From contig CAKVIC010000019.1 of NCBI GenBank assembly GCA_934754655.1, positions 1-21,426 of the forward strand: a stretch of 21,426 nt of DNA, in the 5' to 3' direction. Of this stretch, positions 21,391-21,426 are shown piece after piece (within the stretch, counting starts at the first letter, position 1; every line of letters starts with the position of its first letter). The DNA comes from an uncultured Candidatus Melainabacteria bacterium (GTDB lineage Bacteria; Cyanobacteriota; Vampirovibrionia; Gastranaerophilales; Gastranaerophilaceae). Made by a program: the position numbers and the translations under genes. Below the pieces are notes generated by a model. The model was given only the letters and a program-made list of their open reading frames with translations, did no database searches and had not been told where the DNA came from.

Positions 21391-21426
21391 TACCTTCGTA
21401 GTCCTTGGAGTAAGCCGATGACGTTT

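Overview
The window is AT-rich and has Gram-negative cell-envelope genes: a BamA/Omp85 with three POTRA domains and a Skp/OmpH-like periplasmic chaperone. Several hypothetical proteins begin with short tags containing 'FNP', 'YKGF' or 'AFKG' residues. Together these suggest a gut-type member of the non-photosynthetic cyanobacterial sister clade (Vampirovibrionia/Melainabacteria, order Gastranaerophilales). That assignment is inference; no 16S or other decisive marker lies in the window.

Layout. (1) 1-1020: palindromic REP-like repeats interspersed with two small hypothetical genes. (2) 1049-4287: an EmrB-type (DHA2) drug/H+ antiporter, a convergent membrane protein of unknown role and a PnuC-type nicotinamide riboside transporter. 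(3) 4290-6220: an isolated ribosomal cluster, rpsH-rplF-rplR, with its own promoter, an unusual leader, a 325-bp GC-rich repeat insertion between rplF and rplR, and a strong terminator. The usual neighbours (rplE before, rpsE after) are absent. (4) 6247-8045: ispD, a GNAT acetyltransferase, tRNA-Leu(CAG) and rpmE. (5) 8052-12247: a PLP enzyme of the methionine gamma-lyase-like/'aluminium resistance' family, a secreted glycine-zipper protein, and a terC-like/cca pair. (6) 12386-13847: an orphan DNA methyltransferase overlapping a DUF167 protein and a 97-residue unknown. (7) 13853-15904: two unknown helical proteins, one with an EF-hand-like loop, two membrane segments, a long coiled coil and a Cys-rich tail. 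(8) 15958-21160 on the minus strand: an apparent operon bamA - skp/ompH - pyrimidine-nucleoside phosphorylase - a protein whose C-terminal two thirds match the cytosolic domain of the flagellar/type III export gate protein FlhA. In that last protein the membrane domain is replaced by a DUF4177-like domain and a coiled coil. (9) 21161-21426: two more tandem copies of the REP-like repeat.

The most notable item is the free-standing FlhA C-domain protein (15958-17457), a possible re-use of the export-gate docking ring without its membrane channel. Next are the repeat-invaded, detached ribosomal protein cluster and its leader. Several starts were moved from the longest open frame to sites supported by Shine-Dalgarno spacing or signal peptides (766, 4459, 9275, 10031, 17457, 19227). 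Two genes, the terC-like gene and bamA, appear to start at TTG.
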